Source: Komagataeibacter xylinus (GTDB taxonomy: Bacteria > Pseudomonadota > Alphaproteobacteria > Acetobacterales > Acetobacteraceae). Taken from it: a stretch of 64,000 nucleotides of DNA. Below, one piece after another: positions 60,281 through 64,000 of the stretch. Where the stretch lies: the NCBI RefSeq assembly GCF_031081985.1, contig NZ_JARWSK010000001.1, forward strand, positions 496,001 to 560,000, read 5' to 3'. Both the position numbers and the translations under genes were made by a program. The notes beneath the pieces were generated by a model, which worked only from the letters and a program-made list of their open reading frames with translations, was not told the DNA's origin and ran no database searches. Within the stretch, counting starts at the first letter, position 1. Every line of letters begins with the position of its first letter.

Positions 60281-60601
60281 TTATCGACCAGCCTGCCAAT
60301 CAGGAGCACGGAGTGCGTCCTGTGTCATGTTTTCAACAGGCGCGTCGGGCGCAGGGAACAGGGCGCGACAGGCCGGGCGAAGCTGTTCACGATTGGCCTG
60401 CAGGCAGGCGGCAATTTTCTTCTTGTTGGGGATGTCGTTTCCGCAGAATTTGAAAGCATCCCTTTCGCAGGCATGCGCTTCGCGCGCGCGGGTGGTTTCG
60501 GCTGCCTGGCATATGTTCATGCCAGACAGCACAAAAGCCGCGCCTGCCATCATGTTTATGAACGCCTTCGCGTTTCCGCATTTTTTCATTCTGGCACTCA
60601 T
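60281..60601 (-). CDS. Cys-rich secreted protein
   Basis: 106 residues from ATG 60601, AAGGGA upstream. Signal segment KKCGNAKAFINMMAGAAFVLSG MNICQAA, then the Cys-rich repeat pattern ACERDAFKFCGNDIPNKKKIAACLQANREQLRPACRALF, found in periplasmic proteins of Rhodospirillales. Function unknown. Confidence 0.65.
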   Translation of the reverse strand: MSARMKKCGNAKAFINMMAGAAFVLSGMNICQAAETTRAREAHACERDAFKFCGNDIPNKKKIAACLQANREQLRPACRALFPAPDAPVENMTQDALRAPDWQAGR

Positions 60602-61191
60602 AAACCGTTCCCTTCATTCCCATAAGAACCAAAGCCACCCTGCACATGGTCAGGCAGCCTGTTGCCGTTCACATAAACGATACGGTACCGTTTCTCAACA
60701 GCATGTACGAAACAGCCCGTCACGGTCCCGGTCAGGGGCATATGCCAGCAGGGGAGGGCAGTGCGGTTAACCGGTGCCAGAACTGCAAAAGGGCTTCTAT
60801 CGCACCCTCTGCCACAAAGCCGGATTACCCCATTCGATCTGGCAGCTTTTCAACTGGTGGATGCGCAGGCACAATATTCACTCGATGCCGTAGCCCCACG
60901 GTTGAAGGGCATGCTGTTTCAGGTCACGGCCCGGAACCTGCTCAACCAGCGCACCATCCCAACTGCGCGGGGTCGATACCAGCTGTGCCCTATCGGCGCG
61001 AACCGTAATATGATCGGCAAGGCGACGTATAGATGGTAACGGATGCAAATTTTACCATGCGCGACACGTCCCGGTTGTGCGTGCCATGCAGAGGCAGAGT
61101 GAATGCAATCCAGTCAGCCTTTTTTACGCGCTGCTGCTTCGGTGTGACATGGCGTATTGTGTTCACGGGTAATTGAGACCGGAGGAAAGAC
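60602..61191. other. Region with TonB-receptor remnant and little else
   Basis: Apart from the receptor fragment (60830-61039) I see no gene. The frame 60646-61008 has unlikely protein. The bases around 61040-61150 show a GC-rich stretch with no obvious hairpin. Confidence 0.5.
60830..61039 (+). pseudogene. C-terminal fragment of a TonB-dependent receptor
   Basis: The frame reads FDLAAFQLVDAQAQYSLDAV, then APRLKGMLFQVTARNLLNQR and a last part ending NMIGKATYRW. That is the final two strands of a TonB-dependent siderophore receptor with the terminal Trp. About 70 of some 700 residues remain, without start or plug, so it is a remnant left by deletion. Confidence 0.7.
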
Positions 61192-61737
61192 GTGAGCCAG
61201 ACGTGGGGTGATTTTCAGGCCGTCGTGCAGTTGTCAGCGGCCCTTAACGTGGCAATTCTCAGTTTTGTCGATATCAGCCTGCCGGCGATCAAGGAGCGGC
61301 GACGGGTCTTTGCCAAGGCACAGCAGGAACTGGGCATGTACCGCACGGCCCCGGCAAAGCTGGTCAGCGCGCAGCAACTCGAACGTGACTGCCAGATAGA
61401 GGAGGTGAACGAGAAGCTCTATCTGCTCTGGCAGGAAAGTGCCGACTACAGTAAAGAGGAAGACACGCTGGTCCATTATACCGGCGTGCTTGGCTTTCTG
61501 GGCGCGGTGCTCAGCCTCATCCTGTTGTGGTATTCGGCGGAGTGTTATGACACTGTTATTGGTGGGCTGGGACAGGCCGTGATCGCGCTGTCGTTCTGTT
61601 CGCTGGTGGTGGCGTTCATCATCAATTTCATGACGGCTTCGCAATCCAGTGTGTTTACCAAAAAATGCAATGACATCCGCGAACAGGCGCGGAAGAATCT
61701 GGGACAGCCGGCCAGTCCGCCAGCCAAGACATCCTGA
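61192..61737 (+). CDS. Hypothetical membrane protein
   Basis: 181 residues from GTG 61192, with GGAGGAAA upstream. N-terminal hydrophobic stretch (VQLSAALNVAILSFVDI), a central charged helix with coiled-coil character (AQQLERDCQIEEVNEKLYLLW), and two more membrane helices (about 100-145, VLGFLGAVLSLILLWY and AVIALSFCSLVVAFIINFM). No family recognised. Confidence 0.7.
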   Translation: MSQTWGDFQAVVQLSAALNVAILSFVDISLPAIKERRRVFAKAQQELGMYRTAPAKLVSAQQLERDCQIEEVNEKLYLLWQESADYSKEEDTLVHYTGVLGFLGAVLSLILLWYSAECYDTVIGGLGQAVIALSFCSLVVAFIINFMTASQSSVFTKKCNDIREQARKNLGQPASPPAKTS

Positions 61738-62152
61738 TGCGCGCGGCTACCATGACCAGGAGCCGGATGTAGTATCTGCATATAAATAGGCTCTCATTGT
61801 AAAAATTATATAATTATTGATATGAAATCTGTTCGTTTGTTCTTGAATCAGGGGAATGAAAGAATTGATCCTTTTTGTTACATAATATTACCCTCATCCG
61901 TCCCGGTCTGTCGCAATATATGTCGGGCGATCAGGGAAGGGATCATGCAACGTTCAATCTTTCTGCCCCTTGCGCAGCGTGCCCGGAATTATTTGGGCAG
62001 CCGTCCGGTCACGCAGCAACCGGGGCACTGCGCAACGACGATATGAGGATAGTATAGCACCTGACTATCAGACGTATCGGGCGCGTCATGCCGCACGACC
62101 ATGCCCGAAGACCGTATCTTAGCCGTAACGTCCCAAAACAGGGAAAAACTTC
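61738..62152. other. Noncoding stretch before the propeller protein
   Basis: About 415 bases, AT-rich at first. A frame of 74 codons (61822-62046) reads unlike protein and has no ribosome-binding site. I see no hairpin or repeat. Confidence 0.5.
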
Positions 62153-63997
62153 ATGAATCGTCGAAATGTGTTGAAGATACTGGGGGCGGCCCTCCTCCTG
62201 CCCGCCGGTGCCGTGGCGGCCCCGCGCAGGAAGGGCGTGATGCTGATGAACCGTATCGGGCCATCAGTGTCACAGCTTTACCTTGCCAACGCTGACGGGC
62301 GTGACGAGAGGCCATTCATGCCGGGAAATGGCCTTGATTATCATGCGTCTTTTGCCCCGGACGGGCAGTCCATCCTCTTTACATCGGAACGGAACAGGCT
62401 GGGGCAGGCGGACATATTCCGCGCCCGCCTGGACGGCACCGGTATCAGCCCCCTGGTCAGCCATCCATCCGTGGACGATGCGGCCGCCCTGTCACCCGAT
62501 GGCACGCGCCTGGCCTTCGTTTCCACGCGCGATGGATACCGTGCGAATATCTGGGTCATGGACCTGCGCACGGGCAGGCTGCGCAACCTGACCGGGTCGG
62601 CCCGCGTGCAGGGCGACAAGGCAGGACCAGACTGTTTCTTCCGCCCCGCATGGTCGCCCGATGGCCGGTGGCTGGCATTTTCCTCCGATCGCAACACTCC
62701 GTGGCGCGGGCATGACAATGGCCGGGGCTGGGAACATACGCAGGCACTCAGCATTTACATAATCGGTGCGGATGGACAGGGTTTCCGCCGTATTGCGACC
62801 CGCCCCGACTACTGCCTTGGCTCCCCCAAATGGTCGCCAGATGGCCGACGGGTGGTGTTTTATGAAATGCTGACCGAAAGCACATGGGGGGCCAGACGGC
62901 CCGAAGGGGTGGCATCTGTCGTCTCCCAGATCGTGTCCGTCGATATCACCAGCGGGGAACGGGTCCAGCATACGTCCGGCCCGGGGCTGAAGGTCTTTCC
63001 CCAGTTCGTTACGGCGGAAATCATCGGGTATCACCGTAAAGGGGGGCCGGATGAGGGGCTGGCCTATACCACAGGCATTGCCAGCGTGCGCCGGACGCTG
63101 CGTTCCCCCGCATGGTCCCCCGATGGCCGGACGGTCATCTATGAAAAGGTCAGTTTCCGCCCGTTTGCCCAGAACCAGCCCCTGTATAGCTGGGATCCGC
63201 AGCGGGACTACCGGCATACGGATGTCTTTCCCGGCCTGTCACGAGATGGCAGGCTGGTGCTGACGGAAAAGGCGTTCAATTCCTCCATCGCCACCATGAA
63301 CCCGGATGGATCGGACCGGAAACGGATCTTTGATGTCTCCAGCACGAACCTCAACCCGGCACAGGTGGACCATGGCATGGCCGGGGCGTTTGCCCCCGCA
63401 TGGTCACCCGACGGGCAGTGGATCGCCTTCGGGCTGGGCCAGTGGTTCCAGGCGCGCCGCACGGGCAAGGCAACGGTCATGCGCATGCGCCGCGACGGCA
63501 GCGCGGTCGAAGCCCTGACCGATGGCACCATACATTCCGGTTTCCCCAGCTATTCCGCTGATGGCCAGCAGGTCGTGTACCGGGTGTGGGGCGAAAACAA
63601 CATGGGCCTGCGCATACTGGACCTGCAAACCCGGCAGACACGCGTGCTGACCACCGCATATGACAACCTGCCCGGCTGGTCGCCCGATGGTGGCCGGATC
63701 GTATTCACGCGCCGGGTCGATGACGAAAATTATGATATTTTCACCATCCGGCCCGATGGAACCGGGCTGAAACGGCTGACCACCAGCGGCGCAAATGATG
63801 GCCATGCCGTATGGACTGCCGATGGCCACATCATGTGGTCAAGCGGCATATATGGCTTCCGTGACGAGGCGGCGCTGTATGACAATACGTTCCAGCCTTA
63901 CGGGCAGATCTTCATCATGAACGCCGATGGCAGCCACAAGCGGATCCTGACGGACAGCCTGTGGGAGGATTCCATGCCCCTTTATGTTCCGGCATGA
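62153..63997 (+). CDS. TolB-like beta-propeller protein (PD40 repeats), secreted
   Basis: 614 residues from ATG 62153. N-terminal signal MNRRNVLKILGAALLLPAGA, with twin Arg. Then repeated WD40-like PD40 units ending in SPDG/SxDG (FAPDGQSILFTSERN, SPDGTRLAFVSTRD, SPDGRWLAFSSDRN, and so on, about ten copies). The periplasmic propeller may bind protein or glycan partners, as in TolB. No neighbour of the tol system is seen. The gene ends just inside the window. Confidence 0.9.
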   Translation: MNRRNVLKILGAALLLPAGAVAAPRRKGVMLMNRIGPSVSQLYLANADGRDERPFMPGNGLDYHASFAPDGQSILFTSERNRLGQADIFRARLDGTGISPLVSHPSVDDAAALSPDGTRLAFVSTRDGYRANIWVMDLRTGRLRNLTGSARVQGDKAGPDCFFRPAWSPDGRWLAFSSDRNTPWRGHDNGRGWEHTQALSIYIIGADGQGFRRIATRPDYCLGSPKWSPDGRRVVFYEMLTESTWGARRPEGVASVVSQIVSVDITSGERVQHTSGPGLKVFPQFVTAEIIGYHRKGGPDEGLAYTTGIASVRRTLRSPAWSPDGRTVIYEKVSFRPFAQNQPLYSWDPQRDYRHTDVFPGLSRDGRLVLTEKAFNSSIATMNPDGSDRKRIFDVSSTNLNPAQVDHGMAGAFAPAWSPDGQWIAFGLGQWFQARRTGKATVMRMRRDGSAVEALTDGTIHSGFPSYSADGQQVVYRVWGENNMGLRILDLQTRQTRVLTTAYDNLPGWSPDGGRIVFTRRVDDENYDIFTIRPDGTGLKRLTTSGANDGHAVWTADGHIMWSSGIYGFRDEAALYDNTFQPYGQIFIMNADGSHKRILTDSLWEDSMPLYVPA

Positions 63998-64000
63998 TGT

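Noticed and set aside
60646-61008. 120-codon plus-strand frame
   Set aside because: The overlapping frame holds the recognisable TonB-receptor end; this one is Pro/Cys-rich without pattern.
61822-62046. 74-codon frame before the propeller gene
   Set aside because: No ribosome-binding site and no protein-like composition.

Overview
The window comes from an acetic acid bacterium, most likely Komagataeibacter/Gluconacetobacter (Acetobacteraceae). The strongest marker is a fused bcsAB cellulose synthase gene followed by bcsX, bcsY and bcsC, the second (type II) cellulose operon typical of that group. GC-rich codon use, a vanAB-like pair and repeated GCCGCCTTTT hairpins between genes fit this.

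Layout. (1) 1 to about 20.46 kb is a Mu-like transposable prophage read leftwards. From its left end inward it has a repressor (+ strand), ner, a parB-like gene, the MuA transposase, the MuB ATPase, a run of small early genes, DUF3164, gemA, mor, lysozyme, small and large terminase, a spanin pair, an ACP-like gene, portal, gpF, gpG, the protease and the start of a decoration/capsid gene cut by the window edge. A 27-bp sequence with dyad symmetry (26 of 27 bases identical) lies before lysozyme and before the protease, the places where Mu has its late promoters Plys and PI. It sits at the same distance from both start codons. (2) 20.47 to 26.3 kb is a decayed remnant of a different tailed phage: small terminase, a terminase/portal chimera, scaffold and capsid fragments, split by an insertion carrying a cupin gene. 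(3) 26.3 to 36.9 kb is host accessory DNA: DMT exporter, MgtC, DUF952, a His/Asp-rich secreted protein, a short-chain dehydrogenase, a rhodanese, a LysR/Rieske oxygenase/reductase module and two TetR genes, one apparently frameshifted. (4) 37.0 to 50.2 kb is the bcs2 operon with a long leader, a good sigma70-like promoter and palindromes, ending at a strong hairpin. (5) 50.3 to 64 kb holds a DUF1800/DUF1501 pair, a Tat-exported phospholipase C, a B12-type radical SAM enzyme, a DEAD-box helicase, several small genes, a TonB-receptor remnant and a TolB-like propeller protein.

How the genes work together. In the prophage, MuA and MuB carry out transposition, Ner and the S24-type repressor control lysis/lysogeny, and the Mor-like protein is the obvious candidate to switch on the two dyad-bearing late units. 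In the bcs2 operon, BcsAB makes and extrudes glucan under c-di-GMP control (PilZ) and BcsC forms the outer-membrane exit. BcsY (acyltransferase) and two SGNH hydrolases point to acylation and deacylation of the polymer. No rRNA, tRNA or CRISPR array was recognised. All calls come from reading the sequence; no database search was run.
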